Source of the DNA: Bicyclus anynana
Taxonomy: Eukaryota > Arthropoda > Insecta > Lepidoptera > Nymphalidae
Reading direction: 5' to 3'
Length of the DNA stretch: 64,000 bases
Assembly (NCBI RefSeq): GCF_947172395.1
Contig: NC_069098.1
Span: 489,001-553,000 of the forward strand
Shown: positions 11,937-23,247 of the stretch, one piece after another
Position numbering within the stretch: position 1 is the stretch's first letter
Layout: each line of letters opens with the position of its first letter
Notes under the pieces: generated by a model
What the model was told of the DNA's origin: nothing
What the model saw: the letters and a program-made list of their open reading frames with translations, nothing else
Database searches by the model: none
Position numbers and translations under genes: made by a program

Positions 11937-12544
11937 TTATTATTATGTTATCTTAAAATAGGCTGATAATTAATAAATAATGAATTAGTGTGTCTATACG
12001 AATCTAGTCTCCCATCTCTAGTACAGGCAGTGGTTACAATTCATCCGTATACCTATACCTTGTCTAACATTGTGTATAAACACAGAGTGAAAGCACACGA
12101 ACGTCCTTGCAACTTGTTTGTTTTCGACAGGTCTGCGTTTGGGCGCTATCTTACCCGCAGATCTCATCTGATGGCAAGTGGTGACACAGGAATGGGCACG
12201 TCGCATTGTTTCACAAAATTCTGCTGAAAAAGCATATTATGCACATTTTGTTCGTACGGCACTGACACTTTAAAATGATGGAACGGAAAAGATTATTAAG
12301 GATATTCGTATCAAGACAAAAAAGGAAATATTCTCGTGATTCCAATGAGGCCTACGTAATATTCTTTTTATTTTGACGTAATATATTCGTAAATAGTTTT
12401 TAATTTTTTATAACTGAAAAACCAAGATTTTCTGTGAATCTTTCGGATTTTACTATGTATAACCATAGAGACGAAGTTCTCTACTTGTAGGACATACCCG
12501 CCCACTCCTACACCCAATACGCACAGCATCTTATATCCCAACTT

Positions 12545-12805
12545 TCCTACAAGGAGTTGGAACTTTAACCCACCACGGTGCTCAAATGCGGGTTAGGGTG
12601 ATAATGATCGACTCAGTAACGATGTTAAGGAAAATGACTGAAACCGAGGTACAGAGGCTCAGTACCAATAAGTTTCCAACTCCGGAGCTGAGACATTTTA
12701 CTGAAATTTTCTTTAAAAAATAAAAAGCCATTAGACTGATTCAGAGCTCGAACCCAAGTCTGCAAAATTTGAAGCCATAGATATACGCTAACCACTGGCA
12801 ACGAG
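12545..12805 (-). mobile_element. SINE family B, minus-strand copy
   Basis: Read minus, the tRNA-like head has a CCAGTGGTTAGCG A-box-like block at the right end and a GGGTTCGAGCTC B-box-like block. The body follows with the TCTCAGCTCCGGAGTTGG, TTATCACCCTAACCCGC and GTGGTGGGTTAAAGTTCC blocks that also occur at 30598 and 42403. Confidence 0.6.
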
Positions 12806-12969
12806 GCAGTTTAATTCAATTACGAGTTCCAATATGGGTTGTTTGAGACGATTAAATAATTCCACAATGACTTATAAAAATGAAAAAGAGTGTAATTTCC
12901 ACCGTCCTCCCTTCTTTCCGGCGAGTGGGCGCTTACACAACGACGGTCGGCCGCGCTCTCTCTGCCACC

Positions 12970-13336
12970 AGTCGCACCTGACGCGCCGCTAGCACTACAC
13001 TACACGAAACTACAAAAAAAAACAACTACAAAAGTGTTAAAAAACTACATCTCAATAAACAATCGAAAAGAACCCTAAAAGACTATAAACTTTTTGGTGA
13101 AAGAACTTCGTTCTAAATTCAAATTCGAGTTCGTTCAAGAATCGTGCGTTCATTTTTTTTTTAAGAAACGGTTCTAGTCTTTTTGATATATTTTTTTAAT
13201 TTAAAAGATTAATAATTTGATTGGACAAAGAGGTTTTATTTTAGTATTTGGCCAGTGTGTGTGAGGAAAGCGCGCGGAGCATGCGCCTGCGCTGAACATT
13301 TTCACTTTCTACGTGACGTTGACGGGACGTTGAGCG
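12970..13336 (+). promoter_or_regulatory. Candidate promoter and 5' UTR exon
   Basis: A locally GC-rich patch (about 12900-12995) contains CCAGTC at 12968, close to the arthropod initiator consensus. About 360 bases later a strong donor, GTGAGT at 13337, ends a GC-rich tract with no obvious coding frame. This is the shape of a non-coding first exon. The gene starting at 35694 has its ATG immediately after an acceptor and so needs one; a 22 kb first intron would be large but not unusual. The assignment is inference only. It could also belong to an unrelated non-coding transcript. Confidence 0.3.
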
Positions 13337-13864
13337 GTGAGTGTTGTCACTGTGTTGTGTAATCGCTGCGATGTGTGAATTTTAACCATTTGCCTAACTG
13401 TTTTGTATGAGCAAACTGTTATGTTACTTTCTTTTGGATTTCCACTTCAACTATAAAATTTAAAAGCTCATTGAGTAGAAGCGGGCGTTAATCTGCTGAA
13501 GTTTGTTAAGAACAATGAATAATAATTTAATTTAGAAGAGTTAACTTATACATTATCTTTAATAAGAAAAATAACTTAAGGAACTTCTTTGAACTTTATG
13601 CCCTACAAAGTTAACTCGATATAATCAAAATATGTTTTATTCTAATAGAGCTTTTACGTTTTCTGGTGATAATATTGTGTCACTTGAAATGAAGGTTTCG
13701 AAGGTCCCAGGCGCACATAGCTCTAAAGTACATATCAGCTAATGTTCATTAAAATCTCAGCCAATTAGGACTAAAGCTTTCATAAACCTACAACCTACCT
13801 ATGAGTACAGATAGATTGTTAAGAGATATTAGAGTAGGTAATAATATTTGTACCTAATAGTATA

Positions 13865-14164
13865 CCGTGATAGCCCAGTAGATATGACCTCTGCCTCCGA
13901 TTCCGGAGGGTGTGGGTTTGAATCAGGTCTGTGGCATGCACATGCAACTTTTCAGTTGTGTGCATTTAAAAAAAAACTCACGTGTATCAAACGGTGAAGA
14001 AAAAACACCGTGAGGAAACCTGCATACCGAAAAAGTTTCTTAATTCTCTGCGTGTGTGAAATCTGCCAATCCGCACTGAACCTGCGTGGTGGACTATTGG
14101 CCTAACCCTTCTTAGAGGAGACTCGAGCCCAACAGTGAGCCGAACATGGGTTGATAATGATGAT
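13865..14164 (+). mobile_element. SINE family A copy
   Basis: Head CCGTGATAGCCCAGTAGATA, B-box region GTGTGGGTTTGAATC, core CACGTGTATCAAACGGTGAA and tail GGGTTGATAATGATGA are all present. Moderately diverged. Confidence 0.85.
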
Positions 14165-14218
14165 GCTAAGAGATTGCTACTGCATGCATAAACATGCACT
14201 CTTATTTCTTCGATATTA

Positions 14219-14243
14219 TACTACTACTACTACTACTACTACT
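14219..14243. repeat. ACT trinucleotide repeat
   Basis: About eight uninterrupted units of a TAC/ACT triplet. Confidence 0.9.
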
Positions 14244-16384
14244 GTAAACTGCCATAAACCATAAGCTTAATCAAACTTATAAATTAACAATATAATTAAT
14301 ATAACTCTTTAAATACAGTCAGTAAACAAATAAACGTACAAGTTTTTTAGGTCGTTGGCCAGTGCAATGCGCACGCACTCGGCGTCAAACGGAGTTTCCT
14401 CGTCAATTATAATTCAATCGGGTAATGAATGGCTACGTAAATGCCGGAAAAAATTCTATTTAATTGCATTCAGATATATATTGATTGTATAGGAAACTAT
14501 TCTTGTAAATTAAATTAAATTTATTGATTGATTGATTATACTTTTTCTTGTTGATTTGAAAGAAAAATATGCATGAAGCTATCACTAAAAACCTGGTACG
14601 TATATCACTTTATCATGAGAAATTGACATTATTTACCACGTAGTGAGTTAATGAGGTGTTCAGACATGGCTCAACAGACAAATAGATTTTTAACTTCAGG
14701 TATTGTAATAAATTTAATATCTACTCTTTATCTATAAATATTTATGAAACTTAAATTCCTTTAATTATATTTTCTAGTAGGCTTAGTTTACAAGCACTTT
14801 TGAATGTAATGTTTGACGGTTTGTTAAGACTTTATCACCGGTATGAAGGGAGATTCTAATCAGAAAAGCAGAGTAGTAACTTAGACCAGGAGCTGCGAGG
14901 TACAGTAGAGTCAGTATCAGCCGATTTTAAAAACTTCATTTATCATTTATCACAATCAATTATGTAAGTAATTAATAATTTATTTTTATTTTATTATATT
15001 ATTTTAATAATGTAAGTAATTAATAATTGTCGTGAAAATTTAAAATTAAATAAATACATATCTTGACAATCCCAAATATTATTTTTGTTATAATTAATTA
15101 ACATGGTACGAATGCCAATCGATTTGTTACTGCAGTCATGTAGTAAGTTCCAAAAAAGTGGAGTCTCCGAAAACTTTCCTTAGCCTGGTTATATTCTGTT
15201 AATATTTGTCTTTACAACACTCATTTAAAAAATTCTATTGGCTTTCAGTTTGCCATTTAATTTCACACTCTACAAAGTCTCTCTTATTTATCAAATTGAA
15301 TGATCAAGCATATAATTTCCATTGAACACCATAGTGGAAAGTGACTACTAAAAATGATGAATCATATTTAGAATGATCGACCAGTAATAAGAGGACCTTA
15401 AAAGTAATACAATTTTCATATATTCGTTGTATTTTGATTTGATATAGTGATACGGTTTATTCTTCAGGGAGGCGGGATTAGGGTAATGTATGCAGATGTT
15501 TAAATCGAGTCTGCCTCAGGAAATGATGTTATACGATTATTATTAACAATTAACAAAACTCAGCATTTGGCTGGTGAAAAAAAATTAACTACTATCAATT
15601 TATAATCATTCTAAGCAATATATAATTATGTATCGAGTTCAAAAGAAAGTAAAGACAAACTCACGAAGAATTATAACGAAAATTACAAAATTAAAACGAT
15701 AGCTTTAAATAATATGCCATCATATTGAAAAAGAAAAAATAAAAACTGAATACGTAATATCTATTACGAGATAGTGACCACAAATGATCAAACGATCAAC
15801 CTACATTTACAAAATACGTTTTTGAAAAAAAACAAAAGTATAGTCACGTATTTCCAAGAAGCTGCTGCCAAGCAATAATAAACTGTGTGTTTTATAACTT
15901 AGAGTATACTTTGTATATTTTGATTGTTTATTTATTGGTGTTCGCAAATCTTGTTTTGTATTAAATTACTATGAATATAATTTCTGAATATGTTACTGCA
16001 TTTTAAAATAACTATTTGTATCTAGGTCTGGCATGAAACGGAAATTATGGAAACAATATAATACATACTTACTATAGTAATAAAGAACAACAATAGGAAA
16101 AGTCGCACTTGCGCAGTCTATTGAAAGATAAAGACTCTCGGAAGCAGCCGACTCCGCTTTCATCTGCACACAAGATCACAATTTTATATCTTTTATCATC
16201 ATGGTATAAAGTTAAAATGTACCTTACGTTTGCCCTAATGCAAATAACAACGTAAAATTTTAAATTATTATTTTAAATGAAAAAAGTTCCTGCAGTATTA
16301 GAAATACTTGTTGGCATTATCTAGACCGAACAAATATATCTTTTGGTATACAAGCTAAAATGCGTTTAGGGTAGACAAAAATTA
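14244..16384. other. AT-rich gene-free stretch
   Basis: No exon supported. A 19-bp direct repeat (TGTAAGTAATTAATAATT) occurs at about 14963 and 15011. Confidence 0.45.
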
Positions 16385-16520
16385 TTCGAAGAGATGATGT
16401 ACGTTAGGGACCCAAGGTGTTGGAATAGCGATCACATGCTGGACACAGGCGACTCAGGACGATTGGAAGTCTTTACAATAGACCTGTGTCCGTCAGTGGA
16501 CGTAAATCTGCTGATATGCA
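16385..16520 (+). mobile_element. Second RTE-like LINE 3' end relic
   Basis: Keeps GGGACCCAAGGTGTTGGAAT, GATTGGAAGTCTTTAC, CCTGTGTCCGTCAGTGGACG and the following CTGCTGAT. These match the block order at 3585-3812 with a large internal deletion. Confidence 0.6.
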
Positions 16521-16617
16521 ATTTACAAATCACCAATTACCTTTTAGTTCTTATGTGAAAATGAAAGTCTATCCAAATACGTCTAATCATCTCTGGTATT
16601 AAAAATATTTAGTGATC

Positions 16618-16744
16618 TTGTCTGCGTGTGTGAAGTCTGCCAATCCGCATTGGGCCAGCGTGGTGGACTATTGGCCTAACCCCCTCTCATTCTGAGAGAA
16701 GTCTCGAGCTCAGCAGTGAGCCGAATATGGGTTGATAACGACGA
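16618..16744 (+). mobile_element. SINE family A, 5'-truncated copy
   Basis: Only the 3' third is present, from GTCTGCGTGTGTGAAGTCTG through TGGACTATTGGCCTAACC to GGGTTGATAACGACGA. This part is well conserved, suggesting a younger truncated insertion. Confidence 0.85.
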
Positions 16745-19700
16745 AGCTTATGATTCCATTGGTAGGACTGCGGTTGTCTTGTTACAAAAAACTACACTCA
16801 ACACATCAACCAAAACTTCATAGTCTGTATGGAGTCTAATAAAGTTTTGTAATGGATTTCTATAGAGATCCTAAGTCATTGTGGTGCGATACTCTACGCT
16901 ATTGTGGTGGTTGTGTAAGAGCGATTAGGCGCGTAGCATGTGAACTGGTTCATCGATTCGCCACCGCGCCACCGCGCCTGAGAACCGCATGGCTTTCCCA
17001 TTGTATTGATACCTCACTTGTTACGAGATTGGTACATACGGCGTATTTGCGTAATACTGTTGCGAAGTGGTTTCTATCTCGATCCTTCTGTCACATCAGA
17101 GAACGTTACTGTTTTAATTATTTCAATTTTACCTTTCCTTCAATTGCAGTGACGTAACTATACCATCGATCTATTTATCTATTTATATCATCCTATGGCA
17201 AAATTGGAGCCTGAAAAATACTCACGTACTTTTTATGTTAGATTACGTATCGTGTGAGTTCAGGGCATCGCGAGCTACAGTTCGTTTCATGTAGGGTGGT
17301 GCGGGTAACCGTTCGTTTCACTCTTGAAAGTTTGCCGCGATTCATGATAATTCGTATAATGAACATCATACAGGCGACAGTCACCGTACCCATGCTATCT
17401 GAAAAACACTTTAGAGTCAAATTGTTGACTGCATATCAAAAAACTAACGACATGAATGACTATATTATTCGTATACTTACGATAACTACAACTGAATTGT
17501 TGTTATTGCTTAGGAGAGCAAGAAGCGCGTTGAACTCTAATGTATGAGAAACTTTAAATTTATGAAAATAGTCAGTGAAAGAGTCAGTGAGCACGTGTTA
17601 CGTCACGTGTTAGATAAATTGCAGTTTCACTGTTTTCACTTTATTGAAACATATCTGCTTCTTAATCTCTTTATGCAATTGATATGTCATCGTGAACATT
17701 TCTATTGAAATTCAATCTTTTCTAAAATGAATTATTGAACGACTCTCTAACTTTTACTGTAACTTCGTATACTGTTCCTTGTTGCTTCTAGACTGTACAT
17801 TGTATCATTTCTTATTTAGTTGCAATTTACAGGTATTTTAATACGTATTACGTATAGACGTTTAAAAATGAATAGATAGATGCGAAAGTTGTTTTATGTT
17901 GTAGAAAATACATTAACCTGATGGGTTCAATTATAATCAATTGTACTAAATGCCGTTAGTTACTAGATTTAATCCCTAATCGTTATAATACTGTCGTACT
18001 TACCTTATCAAATATATTATTTTAGAATCCAACCAACAATGCAGCGCATTGTAAGACGTATTCTTTGCATGCACTACAAAGTATTGCTCTGATATAAGCG
18101 AAGGTTTTCCACTTAATTTGTACATGTGATCTGCTTTTCATTCTTGGTTTAACTTTATAGTATGAGTACTTTAACGTCTTCATTTGTCCAATAAACTATT
18201 AATTTAAGACAGAGAAAGTACAAGGCCGAAATTTTGCCCACTCTTCAGAACGATACAGATATTACTAATAATCTTGTATTATTTTGCTAGATTACTCCAT
18301 TTGAATCTTAGGCTAAATAATATTGGTCAAAGGGAAAATAAGCTGATTTCATTATTTTCATACTAATCCTAAGCTTTACAAATGCGTATTTCACTGATTG
18401 ACGTTGGATGTCAGCTGTCTTTGAAAATGCACGCTGTCTTTGAATGTGAACGTCGTTATGTCATCTGATACGTTTCACAGTAAATTCATACTGACAGTCT
18501 TCCTAGAGATTTTGAGAAAATGTTTCAAATCAATGTCAAATTAGAAAAACTGTCAGTTTGACATATATAATGCAGTCAATTTGATGTCAAACAAATCCGA
18601 TCAAGTTGCGCAAATGCACTTTTAACAAGTAATTTAGCCGATTTAGCCAACGTTGATTTTTGTGAAAATTTGCCTCATGAAATCTTCTTAAATGTTCTAA
18701 TTTATGGCCAATTTTTAGCTTTGGAATATCGTTTAAACATTTTGGGCCCGAGTTTATATTTAGACTCGGTTTCTCCTTTCTTTATATCTATAATTTGCTT
18801 GAGGTAAGCTATAACTTTTTCTAATAATCGTGTAAACAAATTCATGTCAATTTCCACGCATGTAACCACCTATTTGCCTTTCTCCACATAAAGAAATATA
18901 ATGACGTACCTTTTTAAGAAGATTTATAAGCTATTCACGCCCCCTTAATGGTATTCGTCCCAAATACCGGTAATGTGGGACAAGTTTTACTATCGTAACT
19001 AATAGCTGAACCAATGTAGATAGATTGGGTTGATTCAAATTACTGCGTACTTATCATCCGGAAACTAAAAATGAAAACTGTCAACCATACTCGTATGACT
19101 GAAGAAAAACTTGGGACATTTTAAGCTTTTATAGTTAGAGATTCAATAAACTAATATGGTTGTAGGACCAAATCGAAATTCAAGATTCCTTAGAGAATTA
19201 TAAAAATACATATACATAACCAGTAGTGTTCTAAAGCTTTAACTAGTCAAGTTTTGGATTTGACATGATCGAGTAGTTGAGACATCAGACACTACAATAG
19301 TATAAATGACATTGTGTTGTGATGTGTGTTGTACCGTTTCAATTTATTTTTCTTTAATAAACTTTTTCTTTCTTCTTTCTTAGGTTCAATTAAATTCTTT
19401 TGACTGTCTTGTTCACTATAACACACCTATACGATACAGTATTTGCGATTAGTACGGTTAAGATTTATTTTTAATAACTTACGATATTAATTCTCGCACT
19501 GCTATAATTTTCAGGATATATAAAATATAAGAGGACGTTAAGATTAGTTAGTTAGACAGGAAAGTTACATAAAAAATAATTAATATGTTTGAAAAAAATG
19601 CGTTATAAGTTTGACATTAATATCCTTAATGCATAAACGATTAAGTTTATAATATATTTGCATGATAAACATATGTATAAGATAAACATTGCGTTCATGA

Positions 19701-20030
19701 ATGCGATTATGATTAATTGGAATATTATTTAATTAATAGCACGAGTATAACGTAATAATAAACTGTGCTTTTATTTCCGTCACCAATAATAGCTGAGCTT
19801 TTGCTTAAAGACTTAAATAAAAATAATTGCATAGACCATACAATAGGGTACGCAGGATAGTGTGTAGCTCTGTCAGGTAATGTTTGGTTACAGCCAATAA
19901 TTTTCTAATTCAGACGGACCACCTTTATTAAGTATTGATAATTGATATGTTCAACAAAACATAACGCAATAGATCAAAGTTGGATATAAGCCATTAGAGA
20001 GACTTCCCGCTTTAATACACTCTTCAGCTT
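16745..20030. other. Gene-free stretch
   Basis: The 101-codon frame at 16852-17157 has mixed codon use, no splice context and no recognisable domain, so I did not call it. Around 18400-18600 there are several copies of TGTCA/TGACA-type words (CTGTCAGTTTGACA at about 18551). Nothing else was supported. Confidence 0.4.
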
Positions 20031-20280
20031 TCAAATTCGACACCGGTAGACATCTTGTACTTGCACAAGCCCCAGGTAATGCTGCTCGGTCCCATTAAGG
20101 AGCCTACAGCAATACACAATCAAAAAAGCGTTAAGTGTAAAAACGCCTTAAGGCCATCAAGCTTGGCGCTAATTATGCGCGTCAAATTGGATTGGACGCG
20201 GCAAAGTCATCAAAATGTCTAATTAGCACATTCGGCGACGTCGTGAGAACAAAGCGTCGTCCGCTCAAAACTATCATTTT
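20031..20280. promoter_or_regulatory. Possible conserved intronic regulatory element
   Basis: A 250-base block of higher complexity and GC content in an AT-rich desert. It contains GGCGCTAATTATGCGCG, GTCTAATTAGC and CCATTAAGG, words that homeodomain factors could bind, and it lacks splice signals, a long frame or repeat similarity to the rest of the window. Its role is inferred from composition only. Confidence 0.25.
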
Positions 20281-20878
20281 ACTTTCTTTTGTCTAATTAT
20301 TATTTGACTTTTATTCTTGTGAGAAAGTCATTTTGAGAAGCAAAAGTGAATTGAGCTTTTTAATTAGTTCGATAATTGCGTGCCTTTGTCTTGGGCCATT
20401 TTATTTAATTTTTATCGTATTACGCAATTTTTATTCTTAGCCAATGGCTCGTCATAAGCGTATCTTACATACATTACATCTTGCTAAAACTTGCTAAAAG
20501 AATTAACGTAATTTATCGAATAAATCCTATCAAGCTCGCATGAAATGGAGTTTATTTAGACTTAATTTTTATATAAATTTAAATGAATTGTTGACATAAC
20601 AAATATAAATGGATATTACAAAAATCTTCCATAAAAGCAGCTTAAGTTCTAGATGAATGTTTTCTCGCAGAGCTGTTGGATATTTTGTTATTGTTATAAA
20701 ATATTCTATTTACTTAATTGAATAATTGTCCGTAATGTTCAATTGTAAAGAACTATAGAATTGAATATTAAAAATTATTTAAAAAAAAATCGTCTCCATT
20801 TTACATGTAGGGGAGGTACCAAAAAAATGATGTTTTTCAAGATTTTATTATACGAATTTGTTCACATTTCTAATGTAC

Positions 20879-20929
20879 ATATTCATGCTAGATGAATATG
20901 TAATGTACATATTCATCTAGCATGAATAT
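20879..20929. repeat. Perfect 24-bp palindrome with 3-base spacer
   Basis: Position 20879-20902 is the exact reverse complement of 20906-20929, with ATG between. The arms have essentially no decay, unlike nearby repeats. Confidence 0.9.
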
Positions 20930-20969
20930 AATAATAATAAGAAAAAATAATAAGAAGAACATGATGAAA

Positions 20970-21008
20970 CGATATATGGGTTCCTTTGTGGACTACGGAA
21001 CCCTAAAA
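20970..21008. repeat. GGTTCC..GACTACGGAACC repeat terminus, copy 1
   Basis: Contains GGTTCCTTTGTGGACTACGG followed by AACCCTAAAAA. The same block recurs at 63916-63945 with few changes, both plus strand, so it is a small piece of a dispersed family. Confidence 0.6.
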
Positions 21009-22161
21009 ATTAGAGTCAAGCCAGATACGGAACAGCGGATTTTTTCAAACCTGTAGAGAAAAATGCCTCATTGAAATATACCTACTTCATGCCAGGATTT
21101 TCGCCTTTGTTAGATTCTCGACTTACTCTTCTCAAATAAACATTTAAAAGGCGTAACAAAGGTTTTCTAAGGTGTTCACAATCAATAAATCTCTGACAGT
21201 AATTACCTAATTAACCGTTTGGCAGTAACTTGTGTGGGAACAACGAACAAATAATAAACGAACAAGTCTGTATACATATATTTTTTTTACAATAGAAATA
21301 TATAAACAGTTGTCGAATAATCTTTCAACACACATCTCAGCCACGGATTGGAATGCACTGAAATTTTAAACTCAGATTGATATTATAACGTAGGTCTTTC
21401 CAAAATTCACCCTCCAAGGAAAATAAATCCTCCGGTGTAAGAATTCTAAATTCACGCAGACATAGTCGCGGGCATCCGCTAGAACAAACACACCTAGCCA
21501 TCTGCGAACACTTCAAAAATGGGTTTGGTAAGCGAAAGCTGGAATTTGTTGTTCTAACGATTTTTATCGATCTACAAAATTCGGTCAAAAATCTTTTAAT
21601 ATGTATCTCGATACGACTATATTTACGAACGTGGATAGGCGGAAATTGAAGAGATACTTTTTGGGACAGCTTGTGTAGCGTCGCAGCAGTGGTACACTCA
21701 CACAATAAATTATACTGTTCATTTTACTACCCGCTAACGATTGTGTTGCATCATGGTTAGGCTTAATTTAAATATGTATTTTGTAAAATAATAAATTAAA
21801 TTAAATAAATAACACATACTCACCCTTTCTATTCATTGCCGTAGTCGGTTAAAATCCCATGCCCAGAGGGAAACAACTAGGAATGTTACATCATACGCTA
21901 CGCAGGTAAATGCTTTAAATTGTATTTTACATAAATACCTATCAAGTAACTATGTCTATTAGCTAGTTATTACCTACCACCGTCACGCGCCTCACGCAAC
22001 CTCCCGCTTATGGCTTCAGCACGTGAGGCACGAGCGTATATCGGAAACAGTTTACGCGTAAATAACAAGTTATTATATCTGCGTATCGAGATACAGTCAG
22101 TTAGAGCCGCACGTCATATTTTATATCGAACTATGGCACGCGATCGTAAAACACACCAGCA
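21009..22161. other. Gene-free stretch with repeat fragment
   Basis: The 122-codon minus frame at 21337-21705 includes the reverse of a CGCGGACG-type repeat end (about 21455-21485) and looks repeat-derived. No host exon was supported. Confidence 0.45.
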
Positions 22162-23247
22162 GGGCTAGCACGGGCAAGGGAGAAATTTATCCACGGGGAG
22201 AGGATAAAACGTTTATCCCCCACACTCGTTTTATCCACTCACCGCGCATGGGCACGTCGGTGGATATAATATTCCCGGTGGATAAACGGAGGGAAAGACT
22301 TGTCAACCCATTTGTATATATCTTATAAATTGGCATTAGGTATATTAATAGTCCGAAATAAACGTAAATTTGATAATATTTGGTTTTTTTGTGCATATTA
22401 TTTATCTGTTTTCTGTTGGCATTGTTTTGTTTGGTGATTGTTTTTTGCGGTGGTTTGTAGTAGGTATCTATAGTATCTATCATACTAGCGGACCCAGTCA
22501 AGCTTCGTTTTGACATAAGTGCACTTGTTCTCTATCCCTACTCTACCCTTCTTTACCTCTAACCCTGCCCTACCCCTACCCTACCCCTACCCTACCCCTG
22601 CCCTACCCCTACCCTACCCCTGCCCTACCCTACCCCTACCCTACCCCACCCCTACCCCCCCTACCCCAACCCTACCCCACCCCTACCCCGCCCCTAACCC
22701 CCCCTCCCCCTCCCCCAACACCCCCAACACCCCTCCCCCCGTACCCCCCTCCCCCCTCCCCACCCCTACACCAACCCTTCCCCACCCCCCCGCCCCCACC
22801 CCCACCACTACCCCCCTCCCCCCTCCCCCCTACACCAACCCTCCCCCCCACCCCCCACCCCCCTACCCTACCCCTACACCACCCCCACCCCTACCCCACC
22901 CCTACCCCACCCCTACCCTACCGCTACCCTACCCCTACCCTACCCCATATTGCGAAGCAATTGTTAAAGACCAAAACATGCGAGACATAATTGTTTTTTT
23001 AAGTAAAGTTTTATCCCCACATCAACTTCACAGGGATAAATTTATCGCGTTTAAATGTCAAAAGTCCCAAAGTATATCATTTTATCCACTCCATATGCCA
23101 TAGTCGAGGAAAAGATCTCCACGCGTAATGTCAATCGGGGATTAATTTGTCTTTCCCTTGTGGTCATGCTATGACGGGTGGATTTATATCCTTAGTCAGT
23201 GGATATAATGGGTGGATAAAAATTTTATCCCTTGCCCATGCTAGCCC
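22162..23247. mobile_element. 1.1 kb non-autonomous DNA element with TIRs and minisatellite
   Basis: The left end (22162-22194, beginning GGGCTAGCACGGGCAAGGGA) is the inverted counterpart of the right end (23212-23247, ending GCCCATGCTAGCCC). These terminal inverted repeats are about 35 bp with a few mismatches. Inside both ends, GTGGATAAA/TTTATCCAC words recur many times as subterminal repeats, and the centre is a C-rich minisatellite. No transposase frame is present, so it would depend on an enzyme made elsewhere. I could not fix a target duplication with certainty. The open frame across the minisatellite (Pro/Thr/Leu repeats) is an artefact. Confidence 0.75.
22560..22946. repeat. C-rich minisatellite, CCCTACCCCTA units
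   Basis: Tandem CCCTA and CCCCTA units, often combined as an 11-mer, decaying in the centre into CCCCCTCCCCC-type tracts. The minus strand is strongly G-rich and could form G-quadruplexes. It lies inside the TIR element. A plus-strand G-rich array of the same unit is at 63572-63767. Confidence 0.9.

Noticed and set aside
16852..17157. 101-codon plus frame
   Set aside because: No domain, no splice context; could be chance in a GC-richer patch.
21337..21705. 122-codon minus frame with several cysteines
   Set aside because: Contains a reversed CGCGGACG-type repeat end and has no recognisable domain or splice context.
22560..22946. Interstitial telomere repeat
   Set aside because: Insect telomeres are TTAGG; the unit here is TAGGG/TAGGGG and sits inside a mobile element.
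22519..23103. 194-codon plus frame rich in Pro/Thr/Leu/Tyr
   Set aside because: It is the translation of a C-rich minisatellite inside a TIR element; no splice or start context.
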